Shown piece by piece: positions 1 to 8,300 of a stretch of DNA of 64,000 nt. The stretch covers positions 1 through 64,000 of the forward strand of contig JANSWW010000010.1 of NCBI GenBank assembly GCA_024743275.1, written 5' to 3'. Made by a program: the position numbers and the translations under genes. The notes below the pieces were generated by a model. It did no database searches, was not told where the DNA came from, and saw only the letters and a list, made by a program, of their open reading frames with translations. Positions within the stretch are counted from its first letter, which is position 1, and each line of letters begins with the position of its first letter. Origin of the DNA: Alphaproteobacteria bacterium (GTDB lineage: Bacteria > Pseudomonadota > Alphaproteobacteria > JANSWW01).

Positions 1-52
1 CCTTTTGGACCCCCCCCCTTTGGGTACGGGTTTGTGTGGGGTGACCGCACCC

Positions 53-118
53 TTGGTCCCTTCCCCCCCGGTCCTTTCCCCCCGGGCCCCTTCTCCCCGG
101 GTTCCTTCCCCCCGGGGG
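53..118. repeat. C-rich imperfect tandem repeat
   Basis: About four imperfect copies of a 14-16 base unit built from a CCTT or TCCTTT block followed by a run of C and then GGG. The whole 1-308 stretch holds no convincing gene; besides this repeat it contains one dispersed palindrome and then the end of dctM on the minus strand. Confidence 0.75.
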
Positions 119-187
119 TATTTGTTTTGTTTGTGGGGGATGGATCGGGCGGAGCACCAGACAAAAGGGAGGTCCGCACAACCAATT

Positions 188-224
188 CCCCCCTCACCCC
201 GGCCCTCTCCCCGAGGGGAGAGGG
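188..224. repeat. Dispersed intergenic palindrome, copy 1
   Basis: A CCCCTCACCCC head is followed by complementary CCCTCTCCCC and GGGGAGAGGG arms. The same pattern recurs between genes at 2220, 16660, 26339, 40282 and 46162. It lies just beyond the 3' end of dctM and could act in mRNA end formation, but it has no U-tract. Confidence 0.7.
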
Positions 225-308
225 AGTTGAGCGCGACCTGCTTGCAGTCCCTATCCCCCCATTCCTCTTTTAAGGAGGAGAAGGTTAGGATGAGGGGGGA
301 TCACCCCC

Positions 309-1607
309 TCAATCCTTCAACACTTCCGGCAACCAGGTGGCGAGTTCGGGGAAGAACACCAGGATCACCACGAAAGCGCACATGATCAGGAACATCGGCA
401 GGCTCGACTTGGCGATATAGCCGATATCCTTGCCGGTCATCCCCTGCAGCACGAAGAGGTTGAAGCCGATGGGCGGGGTGATCTGGGCCATTTCGACGAC
501 GATCATCACATAGACCCCGAACCACAGCATGTCGAAGCCGGCCTGACGGACCAGCGGCTCGATCACCGCCATGGTCAGGACGATGGAACTGATGCCGTCC
601 AGGAAGCAGCCGAGGATGATGTAGAACACCGTCAGCATGGCGATCAGCGCCAGCGGCGAAAGCTCCCAGGCGCCGATGCCCTCGGCGAGCGCCCGGGGAA
701 TGCCGGTAAAGCCCATGGCGAGCGACAGGAAGCCCGACCCGATCAGGATGAACATGATCATGGTCGAGGTGCGGACCGCCCCCAACAGGCTCTCCTTGAA
801 GGACTGGAGGGTGAGGCTGCGCTGCAGGGCCGAGAGCCCCAGCGAGCCCAGCACACCGAGGGCGGCCGCCTCGGTCGCCGTCGCGACGCCGCTGTAGATC
901 GAGCCGATGACGCCGGCGATCAGCAGCAGGACCGGCAGCAGGCCCAGGATATCCCTCAGCCTGGCCCCGCTCTCGCCACTGCGCCCGGCCTTGTCGACAT
1001 CCGGGCTTATCAGGCCCCAGACGAACACATAGGCCATGAACATCAACGCCAGGCACAGCCCGGGAATGACCGAGGCGATGAACAGTTGGGCGATGGATTC
1101 GTTCACCGTCACGCCGAAGATGATCATGGCGATCGAGGGCGGGATCAGCAGACCGAGCGTGCCGGCGCCGGACAGCGTGCCGATGATCAGCTTCTCGGGA
1201 TACTTCCGGGTCCGGAGCTCAGGGATCGACATCTTGCCCACGGTCGCGACCGTCGCCGCCGAGGATCCGGAAATCGCCGCGAACACGGCCGAGGCGCCGA
1301 TGTTCACATGCAGCAATCCCCCTGGAAGATGCCTCAGGATCGGCGATAAACCTCTGAACAGCACCTCCGATAATCGGGTCCGGAACAATATCTCGCCCAT
1401 CCAGACGAAGAGCGGTAGCGCCGTGAGCGACCAGGAGGACTGGCTGGCCCAGACCGTGATCGCCATGGAGTCGCCGATCGGCCGGGAGGTGAACAGGAAC
1501 ATGCCGAGAATGGCGGTTCCGAGCAGAGACGCCCCGACCCAGACCCCGCTGCCGAGCAGGAAGAAGAGGCCCAAAAGGAAGATGGCGACGGCAAGTCCCT
1601 CGGTCAT
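309..1607 (-). CDS. dctM: TRAP transporter large permease DctM
   Basis: A 432-residue polytopic inner-membrane protein, the ion-coupled translocation subunit of a tripartite ATP-independent periplasmic transporter. It has about twelve hydrophobic segments and DctM-type motifs such as SGSSAATVATVG near residue 110 and the conserved LIPPSIAMIIFG. Length is normal for the family (about 425-435). I chose the ATG at 1607 because the protein then begins MTEGLAVAIFLLG; the frame is open further upstream but that part overlaps dctQ. It follows dctQ after four bases, so the two are cotranscribed and surely translationally coupled. The substrate is unknown; the upstream oxidoreductase suggests an amino or imino acid. 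Confidence 0.93.
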   Translation of the reverse strand: MTEGLAVAIFLLGLFFLLGSGVWVGASLLGTAILGMFLFTSRPIGDSMAITVWASQSSWSLTALPLFVWMGEILFRTRLSEVLFRGLSPILRHLPGGLLHVNIGASAVFAAISGSSAATVATVGKMSIPELRTRKYPEKLIIGTLSGAGTLGLLIPPSIAMIIFGVTVNESIAQLFIASVIPGLCLALMFMAYVFVWGLISPDVDKAGRSGESGARLRDILGLLPVLLLIAGVIGSIYSGVATATEAAALGVLGSLGLSALQRSLTLQSFKESLLGAVRTSTMIMFILIGSGFLSLAMGFTGIPRALAEGIGAWELSPLALIAMLTVFYIILGCFLDGISSIVLTMAVIEPLVRQAGFDMLWFGVYVMIVVEMAQITPPIGFNLFVLQGMTGKDIGYIAKSSLPMFLIMCAFVVILVFFPELATWLPEVLKD

Positions 1608-1611
1608 CGCA

Positions 1612-2133
1612 CTACACCTCGCTCGGGCCTTGGGCCCCGGTTTCCTCGAAGGCATCCGGGCGCAACAGCACCTCCACAAAGGTGTGGACGGTCGCGAGCG
1701 CGAACAGGGCGGCCCCCGCCGCGACCGGCGTCTGCGGGATCCACAACAGGATGGCGTCCGCCCCCTGGCTGCGTTCGCCGAAACGGTGCGAATCGTAGGC
1801 GAGCCGGGCCATATAGAAGGCGAAATAGCTCGTCAGCAACGCCATGAAACCAAGGCAGAACAGGGTCATCGCCCGATGGGTCGTGCCCTTGAACCTGTTC
1901 AGCAGCAAGGTGACCCGGATATGACCATGGGAGCGAAAGGTATAGGACAGGGCCAGGAAGGTGCTGGTCGCCATGACATAGCCGGCGACGTCGGTCGCTC
2001 CACCGCTATAGGTGCCGATCACCCGGGACAGGATCGAGAACAGGATCAGGCCCGTCATCAGGATCAAGAGACCGCCCGCCATCCAGGCGGCCAGCACATA
2101 GATACGGTCGAGAAGACGTCCCAGGCCTGCCAT
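1612..2133 (-). CDS. dctQ: TRAP transporter small permease DctQ
   Basis: A 173-residue membrane protein with four predicted hydrophobic helices, as expected of DctQ, which pairs with DctM in the inner membrane. The first helix starts near residue 12 (YVLAAWMAGGLLILMTGL). It sits between dctP and dctM in the order normal for TRAP operons. A 219-base gap with two strong inverted repeats separates it from dctP, whereas it almost touches dctM. Identification rests on topology, size and neighbours rather than on a sharp sequence motif. Confidence 0.88.
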   Translation of the reverse strand: MAGLGRLLDRIYVLAAWMAGGLLILMTGLILFSILSRVIGTYSGGATDVAGYVMATSTFLALSYTFRSHGHIRVTLLLNRFKGTTHRAMTLFCLGFMALLTSYFAFYMARLAYDSHRFGERSQGADAILLWIPQTPVAAGAALFALATVHTFVEVLLRPDAFEETGAQGPSEV

Positions 2134-2219
2134 CGGTTATCCTTGGGCTGAGGGGATCTGAGAGGCGAACCCGTCCCCTAACGAGAGAGGCCCGAACGCG
2201 GCCGGTGAGAAGGCGGGAG

Positions 2220-2242
2220 CCCCTCCCTTCCGAAGGGAGGGG
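2220..2242. repeat. Dispersed palindrome, copy 2 (dctP-dctQ gap)
   Basis: Eleven-base perfect arms around a single central base, of the CCCCTCCC/GGGAGGGG family. It lies inside the transcribed gap between dctP and dctQ. Confidence 0.75.
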
Positions 2243-2307
2243 TTTGGAGTGGGTTCCCACCCCCCGACTTCACCCTACGAAGGGGAGGCATTGCCCTCGC
2301 ACGGGTC

Positions 2308-2338
2308 CTCTCCTCCCAAATCAGATACGGGAGGAGAG
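2308..2338 (-). repeat. Inverted repeat downstream of dctP
   Basis: Ten-base arms CTCTCCTCCC (2308-2317) and GGGAGGAGAG (2329-2338) with an 11-base loop, 15 bases past the dctP stop on the minus strand. There is no U-tract, so it looks like a 3'-end stabiliser of the dctP message rather than a strong terminator. That would suit the higher dose of binding protein that TRAP systems need. Confidence 0.55.
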
Positions 2339-2352
2339 GGATACTCCAAAGA

Positions 2353-3339
2353 CTACTGCTTGGCCTCGTACTCGGCGAGAAGGGCCGCCCCATCGTCGCC
2401 GGCCTTTTCCTTCCACTCGTCGAGCAGGACCTGCCCGGCGGCCTGGAAGTCGGCCTTCAGCCCGGCCGGCGCGTCGCCGACGGTCATACCCTCTTTGGTG
2501 AACTGCTCGAGATAATAGTCGGCCAATTCCTCGGACTTCGCCCAGACCTTGCTCTCGGCGGTCGCGGCGGCGTCGAGGATGATGCCCTGGGTCGCCTCGT
2601 CGAGACCTTCCCAGGCGTCCTTGTTGACGAACACCATGTTGCGGGGCAGCCAGGCTCTGACATCGTAGAAATAGTCGACATGCTCCCACAGCTTGCGGTC
2701 ATAGCCGGTCGAGCCGGAGGAGATCATCGATTCGGCGACCCCGGTGGCGAAGGCCTGGGACAGTTCCGCCGCCTCGATCTTGGTCGGCAGCATGCCCATC
2801 AGCTCGGCGACCCGGGAGGTGGTCGCGTTATAGGCCCGGAATTTGAGGCCCTTGAGTTCGGCCTTGGATCCCGCCTGGACCTTGGAATAGAAGCCCTGCG
2901 GAGGCCACGGGCCGGAATAGAGGAAGACCAGATTGGCGTCGTCGAGAAGCTTGGTCAGCGCCGGCTTCTGCGCCGCGTAAAGCGCCTTCGCTTCCGGGAA
3001 GCTCGTCGCCAGGAAGGGGATCGAGTCCATCTCGTAGATCGGATTCTCGTTCGACAGCGCCGAGACGAGACGCTCGCCGATCGGGGCCAGCCCGCGGCGC
3101 ACGGCGGAGAAGATCTCGGCCCCGCCAAACAGCGATCCGCTCGGATGGGTCACGATTTCCAGCTTGCCGCCGGTCTTCTCGGTCACCTCGGCGGCGAATT
3201 CCGCGGCGATCTGCGAGTGGTAGTTGGTCGCGGAATAGGCCAGCGGCATATCCCATTTCTCGGCGGACGCGGCCGAGGACAGCCCCATCGCCAGCCCGAG
3301 GGCGGCGGCGGACACGGTAAAGTTTCGACGTGAGAACAT
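2353..3339 (-). CDS. dctP: TRAP transporter periplasmic substrate-binding protein DctP
   Basis: A 328-residue exported binding protein that delivers the substrate to DctQM. The N-terminus MFSRRNFTVSAAALGLAMG followed by AASA is a typical signal peptide with an Arg-rich n-region. The mature part has DctP-family features: the YHSQIAAEFA segment, the HPSGSLFGGAEIFSAVRRG segment and the conserved LKGLKFRAYN near mid-protein, which holds the Arg that usually binds the ligand carboxylate. I prefer the ATG at 3339, with an AGGGGG ribosome site about ten bases upstream, over the ATG at 3360. It is first in the TRAP operon. The family handles organic acids and acidic or imino amino acids; the ligand cannot be read from the sequence. 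Confidence 0.92.
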   Translation of the reverse strand: MFSRRNFTVSAAALGLAMGLSSAASAEKWDMPLAYSATNYHSQIAAEFAAEVTEKTGGKLEIVTHPSGSLFGGAEIFSAVRRGLAPIGERLVSALSNENPIYEMDSIPFLATSFPEAKALYAAQKPALTKLLDDANLVFLYSGPWPPQGFYSKVQAGSKAELKGLKFRAYNATTSRVAELMGMLPTKIEAAELSQAFATGVAESMISSGSTGYDRKLWEHVDYFYDVRAWLPRNMVFVNKDAWEGLDEATQGIILDAAATAESKVWAKSEELADYYLEQFTKEGMTVGDAPAGLKADFQAAGQVLLDEWKEKAGDDGAALLAEYEAKQ

Positions 3340-3483
3340 TCTGGTGGACCCCCTGCTCATGGTTCGTGGTCGGCAACAACCTTCTTTCCGAGGCTTGTTT
3401 TCCGTTCCCCTGCGCAATGCCGGCACAGTGCTGGCATATCGCTCCGGGGGCACCGTAAGCGCCCCCATCGCGTGCGGTGGATA

Positions 3484-4776
3484 CTATGACAGTCGAAATC
3501 GCGCGGGGTCAAATGGCGCGGGGTCGATGGCCGGCTTACGCCCGGTCAACAGATCGGCCAGCAACTCGCCGCTCGCCGGACCGGAAGCGAAGCCCATATG
3601 CTGATTCCCGGTCGCGAGCCAAAGATCGGGCAGCGGCAACCGGCCGATCGCCGGGATGCAATCCGGCAGGGTCGGCCGCGCGCCATGCCAGTCGGCCTTG
3701 TTGGTGCGAGGGCCGAGATCGACCGCCTGCTTGACCGCCGCTTCGACCAGATCCAGTTGGACCGTCGAGGGCGGCGCCTTGTGGCTGTCGATACGCACGC
3801 CGCAGGTCAACCGCATCCGGCCCCGCATCGGCGTGAACGCGAATCCGCCGTCGATGTCGGTGATCGACCGACTGACCGGCGGTTCACCCTCGATCACGAA
3901 TTCCCGGTGGGCGCCACGCTCATGGATCATCGGCAGCGTGAGGCCCAGCGTGGCGAGGAAGCGGTCGCTCCAGGGGCCGAGCGCTAGAACCACCGCCGCC
4001 GCCTCGGCGATCACGCCGTCTTCACCCAGGATCCGCCAGCGATCGCCTTCCCGCCGCAGGCCGCCCACTGGCTGCTGGACCAGCCTGCCCCCCAGGCCGG
4101 TGAAGGTATCGGCATAGGCCTTGGTGACCATGCCCGGATCGTCGGCGATCCAGGTCTCGTCGAACAGCACGCCGCGGTGATAGATCGGCTTCAGGCCCGG
4201 TTCCAGGTCCGCGATCTCCGCCGGATCGAGCACCGAGATCTTCAGGCCGCTTTCCCGGAACACCTTCCTTTCCCAGGCCGAGCCGTGGAAAGACTTTTCC
4301 GTCCGGTAGAGCTTGAGCCAGCCGAGATGCCGGATGCGATCGGCCTCCCCCGCTTCCTTGGACAGCGCGAGATGGCGTTCGATGGACCGGTCGAGCAGAC
4401 TGCCCAGAGCCTTCGACCGGCGCAGCGTCGAGGATTCCCGGGCCTCCCACAGAAAACGCAGAAAACGGCCGGGATGACGGGCGATATGCGCCGGGTTGTA
4501 GCGCAGGCCGTTGGATTTGTTTTTGAGCAACCCCGGCAAGGCGCGGAGGAGCTGCGGCGTGTTGAGCGGCATCATCGAGCCGCGATAGATCACGCCGGCA
4601 TTGCCGTAGGAGGTCTCCTCTCCCGGCGCGGACTTGTCGATCAGGACGACTGTCTTGCCCCGCCGCACGAGTTCCAGGGCGCTCGACACGCCGAGCATCC
4701 CGGCCCCCAGCACCGCCACATCGGCAAGCTTGCCGTCCGACGTGGCGCACCCGATGGCGTTGTTCGGCCCGGTCAT
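3484..4776 (-). CDS. FAD-dependent oxidoreductase, D-amino acid dehydrogenase (DadA)-like
   Basis: A 430-residue flavoprotein of the DAO superfamily. The N-terminal dinucleotide-binding motif VAVLGAGMLGVSSALELVRRG is followed by an acidic end of the second strand (VVLID). The C-terminal second FAD motif is GNQHMGFASGPASGELLADL. Such enzymes oxidise D-amino or imino acids to 2-oxo acids and pass electrons to the membrane chain; DadA itself is about 416-434 residues. The gene lies 144 bases upstream of dctP on the same strand and 35 bases from a divergent racemase-family gene, so a transport-racemise-oxidise unit is likely. Alternatives are sarcosine or hydroxyproline oxidase-like enzymes. Confidence 0.85.
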   Translation of the reverse strand: MTGPNNAIGCATSDGKLADVAVLGAGMLGVSSALELVRRGKTVVLIDKSAPGEETSYGNAGVIYRGSMMPLNTPQLLRALPGLLKNKSNGLRYNPAHIARHPGRFLRFLWEARESSTLRRSKALGSLLDRSIERHLALSKEAGEADRIRHLGWLKLYRTEKSFHGSAWERKVFRESGLKISVLDPAEIADLEPGLKPIYHRGVLFDETWIADDPGMVTKAYADTFTGLGGRLVQQPVGGLRREGDRWRILGEDGVIAEAAAVVLALGPWSDRFLATLGLTLPMIHERGAHREFVIEGEPPVSRSITDIDGGFAFTPMRGRMRLTCGVRIDSHKAPPSTVQLDLVEAAVKQAVDLGPRTNKADWHGARPTLPDCIPAIGRLPLPDLWLATGNQHMGFASGPASGELLADLLTGRKPAIDPAPFDPARFRLS

Positions 4777-4811
4777 TCTATGCTGGCCCTGGATTCGGAA
4801 AGGCGGGCTTC

Positions 4812-5522
4812 ATGACTCGGGACGGCATAGAGGGTTTTCTCGGCATTTTGATGCTGGCGACGCGTTTCCCCCGCATTCCCGGCGACATCGGCAATCCGCA
4901 AAGCCATCCCTTCCCCGTTCGCTACACTGTGGTGGATACCGCGACGGTCGACGCGGTGGTCACGGCCAACGGCCTGTCGGAAACCGTTGTGGCCGATTTC
5001 ATCGCGGCGGCGCAAGCCTTCGAACACGAGGGCGCGCGCGCCGTGACGACAAGCTGCGGCTTCCTGGCCGCGGCGCAAGACCGGTTGCGGGACGCGCTCT
5101 CGATCCCGGTGCTGGCATCCTCGCTCTGCTTCTATCCGGCGGTCAGACGACGCCATCCGTCAGGCCCCATCGGGATTCTGACCGCCAATGGCGCGGCCCT
5201 TGGCGAATCGGTATTGGCCGGGGCCGGAATCGACCCGGGTTCGATCCTGATCGAAGGAATGGAGAATTGTCCCGCCTTCGCGGACAGCATCCTCGCCGAC
5301 GCCCCGGGACCGTTGGACAGCGCCGGCATCGCGGACGGTGTGACGGCGGCGGCCGGCCGCCTTCGCGAACGAGCACCCGATCTCGCGGCCGTCCTGGTGG
5401 AATGCACCAATCTGCCGCCCTACCGGCAAAAGATCGAAGCCGCCGTGGGCGTTCCGGTCTACGACGTGCTGGATCTTTGCGCGGCGCTGATGGGGGAGTC
5501 GGACCTATTGAAGGCGGGCTGA
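4812..5522 (+). CDS. Aspartate/glutamate racemase family protein
   Basis: A 236-residue cytosolic protein of the cofactor-independent Asp/Glu/hydantoin racemase superfamily. Two conserved cysteines sit in the expected places: TTSCGFL near residue 80 and VECTNLPPYR near residue 196, which together act as the acid-base pair in this superfamily. It is divergent from the DadA-like gene with only 35 bases between, so they probably share a control region. Its last 18 bases overlap the end of the convergent PAS gene. The substrate is not evident; a racemase acting ahead of the D-amino acid dehydrogenase would make sense. Confidence 0.82.
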   Translation: MTRDGIEGFLGILMLATRFPRIPGDIGNPQSHPFPVRYTVVDTATVDAVVTANGLSETVVADFIAAAQAFEHEGARAVTTSCGFLAAAQDRLRDALSIPVLASSLCFYPAVRRRHPSGPIGILTANGAALGESVLAGAGIDPGSILIEGMENCPAFADSILADAPGPLDSAGIADGVTAAAGRLRERAPDLAAVLVECTNLPPYRQKIEAAVGVPVYDVLDLCAALMGESDLLKAG

Positions 5523-6053
5523 ATCAAACCGATCGACCAATACGTTCACATTCGCCAGATAGATCATGATGGTGCCGACGTTGCCATCCTCGCCCGAAAA
5601 CGGCAGCCACAGCCGATCCGACAGCTCGGCATAGTCTCCCAAGGTCCGGATACGATTGTTCTGCACGGCGGGTTGCCCATGCTCGGCGATCCGGTTCAGA
5701 TTCCCGATGACGATTTCCGGCGTCATGGAATAGCTGCGCTCGGACAACAGCATTCCGGTGAGGTCATAGCCCGCCATGTCCACGATCCGTGTCCCGACGA
5801 GACGGAAGCGCGCATCGACGACCTTGTCGCCGTCGCCAACCAGTTCGTAGACCATCAGCCAGCCCATCCATTTCATCAGGCTCAGCTTGTCGACCTTGTT
5901 CCAGTCGGGCAGATCGTCGCTTGCCTGGGCCGCCGCCTGATCGCGCCACCATCCAGCGAGTCCGCGAATCAATTCATGGTTGTATTTCGCCGGATCGATG
6001 AGCGGCGCGTATTGAAACGTCGTCGTATCGAATGAATTGGCGCTCAGCGACAC
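5505..6053 (-). CDS. PAS_5-type PAS domain protein
   Basis: A 182-residue soluble protein that is essentially one PAS domain of the type abundant in Rhodospirillales. Hallmarks are the early GWWRDQ segment, FRLVGTRIVDMAGYDLTG in the middle and the closing strand pair DRLWLPFSGEDGNVGTIMIYL. No output domain is attached, so it may sense a ligand and signal through a partner. I chose the GTG at 6053, which has GAGAGGG about ten bases upstream and gives VSLSANSFDTTTFQYAPL; an upstream extension to 6155 is open but has no better start. The same fold seems to be present in the two regulators at 52-54 kb. Confidence 0.78.
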   Translation of the reverse strand: MSLSANSFDTTTFQYAPLIDPAKYNHELIRGLAGWWRDQAAAQASDDLPDWNKVDKLSLMKWMGWLMVYELVGDGDKVVDARFRLVGTRIVDMAGYDLTGMLLSERSYSMTPEIVIGNLNRIAEHGQPAVQNNRIRTLGDYAELSDRLWLPFSGEDGNVGTIMIYLANVNVLVDRFDSARLQ

Positions 6054-6289
6054 AGGGGATCCCTCTCGAAACAACGACGGCAGTCTATGCATTTGGCCTG
6101 GAAGAGCAACAATTTCGTCGGTCTCTCCAGATCGACCAAAACGGACCGGATGCAATTTCCACTAGTTGGACCGGAAATCCAGTAAGTGGAATCGTCGCCC
6201 ACATAGGAAACGGTATTCGAGCATTCCAACTTAAAGAGAGTATTTCCGCATTCCACCGGAGGAGGCGGAAGCCTGTTCGACCGGGACGG

Positions 6290-6766
6290 TTAAACCGAAT
6301 ACACCGCCACCGGCGCGCCGAGACTCTCGAAATCCGGTTCCACGCCCAGACCGGGCGTGTCGGAGGGCAGGAGACATCCATCCTCCCGGACCGGCGCGGG
6401 TGTCCCGGTTCGGACCGTGTTGTAGTTGTGCAGGTCGGTGGTGTTGACCAGGAACTCCTCCGGCGTGGAGACCGCGAAATGCAGCACGGTCGCGGTGCAG
6501 ATCTCGCCGCCCCAACTGTCCTCGGAGACCACGGGAATTCGGTTCTCGACCAGATAGTCCCGAATCTTGCGGGCCTTCGACAGGCCGCCCTGTTTCGAGA
6601 TCTTCAGACAGACCACCTCCGCGCCCTTGTCCTCCACCACGCGGTGGGCCATCCGCATGTCGGTGATGCACTCGTCGAGCTTCATCGGATGGTCGGTCCG
6701 CCGGCGCACCTGCTGGCATTCCTCATAGGTCCGGCAGGGTTGCTCCAAGAAGAAGTCGAGATGCCG
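6290..6766 (-). pseudogene. C-terminal remnant of a mandelate racemase/muconate lactonising-type enzyme
   Basis: This frame encodes the last 155 or so residues of an enolase-superfamily enzyme, beginning abruptly at RHLDFFLEQPC. Visible family motifs are the metal-binding KLDECITD, the KISKQGGLSKARKIRD strand-helix segment, VVSEDSWGG and the closing DTPGLGVEPD. The N-terminal capping domain and the first half of the barrel are missing. The reading frame upstream of the junction encodes a different protein family in another frame, so this is the product of a deletion and cannot make an active enzyme. The closest family is the cis-3-hydroxyproline dehydratase/mandelate racemase group. Confidence 0.85.
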
Positions 6767-7253
6767 CGTTGGCCGACGGCACGACGGTATAGTCCGCGAA
6801 GCCGCCATCCCGTTCCGAGCCGAAATAGTCGCTGACCGCCGGGTCGCGCCAGTCGCCCGCCCCCAAGATCCACGGATCGACCAGCACCCTCTCGCCGATC
6901 CGGCCGGGATGGACACCGTCCCCAACGGCCACGATCCGTCCCGCCGCATCCGCTCCCTGGATACGCGGAAAGACCATCGGCTTCATGCCCCAGCTGCCCT
7001 GGGCGGACTCCGCCTCCGCGAAACCGCTCTTGCCGCCGGCATCCGTGATGCCTTCCTTGACCTTGTTCGAATACCAGGCGGTCCGTGTGTTGATGTCGGT
7101 GTTGTTAAGGCCGCAGGCGCCGACCCGAACCAGGACCTCACCGCCCCCGGGGACCGGCGTCGGGTGTTCCTCGCGATAGATGAGCTTGTCCAACCCGCCA
7201 TGGCCGGTGAGCACCACCGCCCGCATCCTCTCCGGCACCGAAGATCCCGCCAT
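6767..7253 (-). pseudogene. N-terminal remnant of a zinc-type MDR alcohol dehydrogenase
   Basis: The first 160 or so residues of a medium-chain dehydrogenase/reductase are intact: MRAVVLTGHGGLDKLIYRE at the start, GEVLVRVGACGLNNTDINTR (the catalytic-domain strand and zinc loop region), FPRIQGADAAGRIVAVG and the GGFADYTVVPSANA segment. The protein then stops matching, reads 13 unrelated residues and ends. The nucleotide-binding domain is absent. The break at about 6764-6770 joins it directly to the enolase-superfamily remnant in another frame. The start at 7253 follows a GGGGAG site. Confidence 0.85.
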
Positions 7254-7390
7254 CGCCACACCCACTCCCCATCCGATTTCTTCCGGACTCTAGCGGTACA
7301 GGATTGAAATCGTTCTCTCGAAAACGGCACTGTCTCGATGGAAACCGCCGCTGCCGGCGGCCGTCGAACCAATGAGGGGAGCATCACGGA

Positions 7391-7771
7391 ATGGACGACA
7401 AGCTGTTTGAAAAAGGTCTCGAGCAACGCCAGAGCACGCTGGGGGCCGACTATGTCGCGAAATCGCTCAAGCCGGACGACGACTTCACCTGGCCCTTCCA
7501 GCAGGCGATGACCGCCTGGTGCTGGGGTTTCGGCTGGGGCGACGACACCATCGATCCGAAAACGCGCTCGATGATGAACCTCGCCATGATCGGGGCCCTG
7601 GGCAAGATGACCGAGTGGGAAACCCACTGCCGTGGCGCCCTCAATAACGGTGTTACCAAGGAGGAAATTCGCGCTATCATTCACGTGATCGGCATCTATT
7701 GCGGTGTGCCGCAGAGCCTGGAGTGCTTCCGGGCGGCCCGCAAGGTACTGACCGAGGCGGGAGAACTCTAA
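7391..7771 (+). CDS. Carboxymuconolactone decarboxylase (CMD) family protein
   Basis: A 126-residue all-helical protein of the CMD/AhpD superfamily, full length for PcaC-like members. It shows the family pattern: LDPKTR-like IDPKTRSMMNLAMIGALGKM, then the ETHCRGALNNGVTKEEIRAIIHVIGIYCG segment containing the two conserved histidine/cysteine regions. It has one Cys in ETHC and another in IYCG rather than the CxxC of AhpD, so a decarboxylase or isomerase role is more likely than peroxidase. A clear AGGGGAG site precedes the ATG. It lies divergent to the decayed dehydrogenase and 29 bases ahead of the next gene. Confidence 0.85.
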   Translation: MDDKLFEKGLEQRQSTLGADYVAKSLKPDDDFTWPFQQAMTAWCWGFGWGDDTIDPKTRSMMNLAMIGALGKMTEWETHCRGALNNGVTKEEIRAIIHVIGIYCGVPQSLECFRAARKVLTEAGEL

Positions 7772-7800
7772 CCGGCACACTGTCGGCAGGGGGAGGGGAT

Positions 7801-8298
7801 ATGGCGGCGTTCAGCGATCCGGTACTGACCAAAATCGTCGAGACGGTGACCGGCCTCGGCATCCCCGTCAGCGCCGGCACGGTGCCGGACGACGCCTTCC
7901 TCGCCGGGGTCGAGATCCGGGGTGGCGGGCTGGTCGTCGAGGAGGCGAAGCTGGGCCACCCCGGCGACGTCCTGCACGAGGCGGCCCATCTCGCGGTGAT
8001 GACGCCGGCGGAGCGCGACGGCTTCACCGGCGCCCTGCCCGAGGACCCGGCCCAGGAGATGGCCTGCCACGCCTGGTGCTATGCGGCGGCGAAGCGGTTC
8101 GACCTGCCCTTGGAGACCGTCTTTCACGACGCCTATAAGGGCGGTGGCCCGGCCCTGCGCGAGGCCTTCGAATCCGGCGGCCTGATCGGCCAACCGATGC
8201 TGCAGCTCTGGGAAATGACGCGGTTGCCCAACGCGGATGCGTCCTTCGACGGCCTGCCGGTCTATCCCGACATGGCGAAGTGGCTGCGCGACGCCTAG
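7801..8298 (+). CDS. Conserved hypothetical protein with HExxH motif
   Basis: A 165-residue soluble protein that I do not assign to a named family. Its one telling feature is HEAAHLAVM near residue 61, a perfect HExxH zinc-peptidase-type motif, with further conserved-looking acidic and aromatic residues (EMACHAWCYAAAKRFDLP) that could supply a third ligand. The ATG at 7801 has a strong GGGGAGGGG site. It follows the CMD gene by 29 bases and ends 2 bases from the convergent DUF2155 gene. It could be a small metalloprotease or a metal-binding protein; the function is unknown. Confidence 0.75.
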   Translation: MAAFSDPVLTKIVETVTGLGIPVSAGTVPDDAFLAGVEIRGGGLVVEEAKLGHPGDVLHEAAHLAVMTPAERDGFTGALPEDPAQEMACHAWCYAAAKRFDLPLETVFHDAYKGGGPALREAFESGGLIGQPMLQLWEMTRLPNADASFDGLPVYPDMAKWLRDA

Positions 8299-8300
8299 CC

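Noticed and set aside
5505-5522. 18-base tail-to-tail overlaps (racemase/PAS, and AbrB/nuclease at 50410-50427) as a regulatory device
   Set aside because: Short convergent overlaps are common in compact genomes and the equal length is probably chance.
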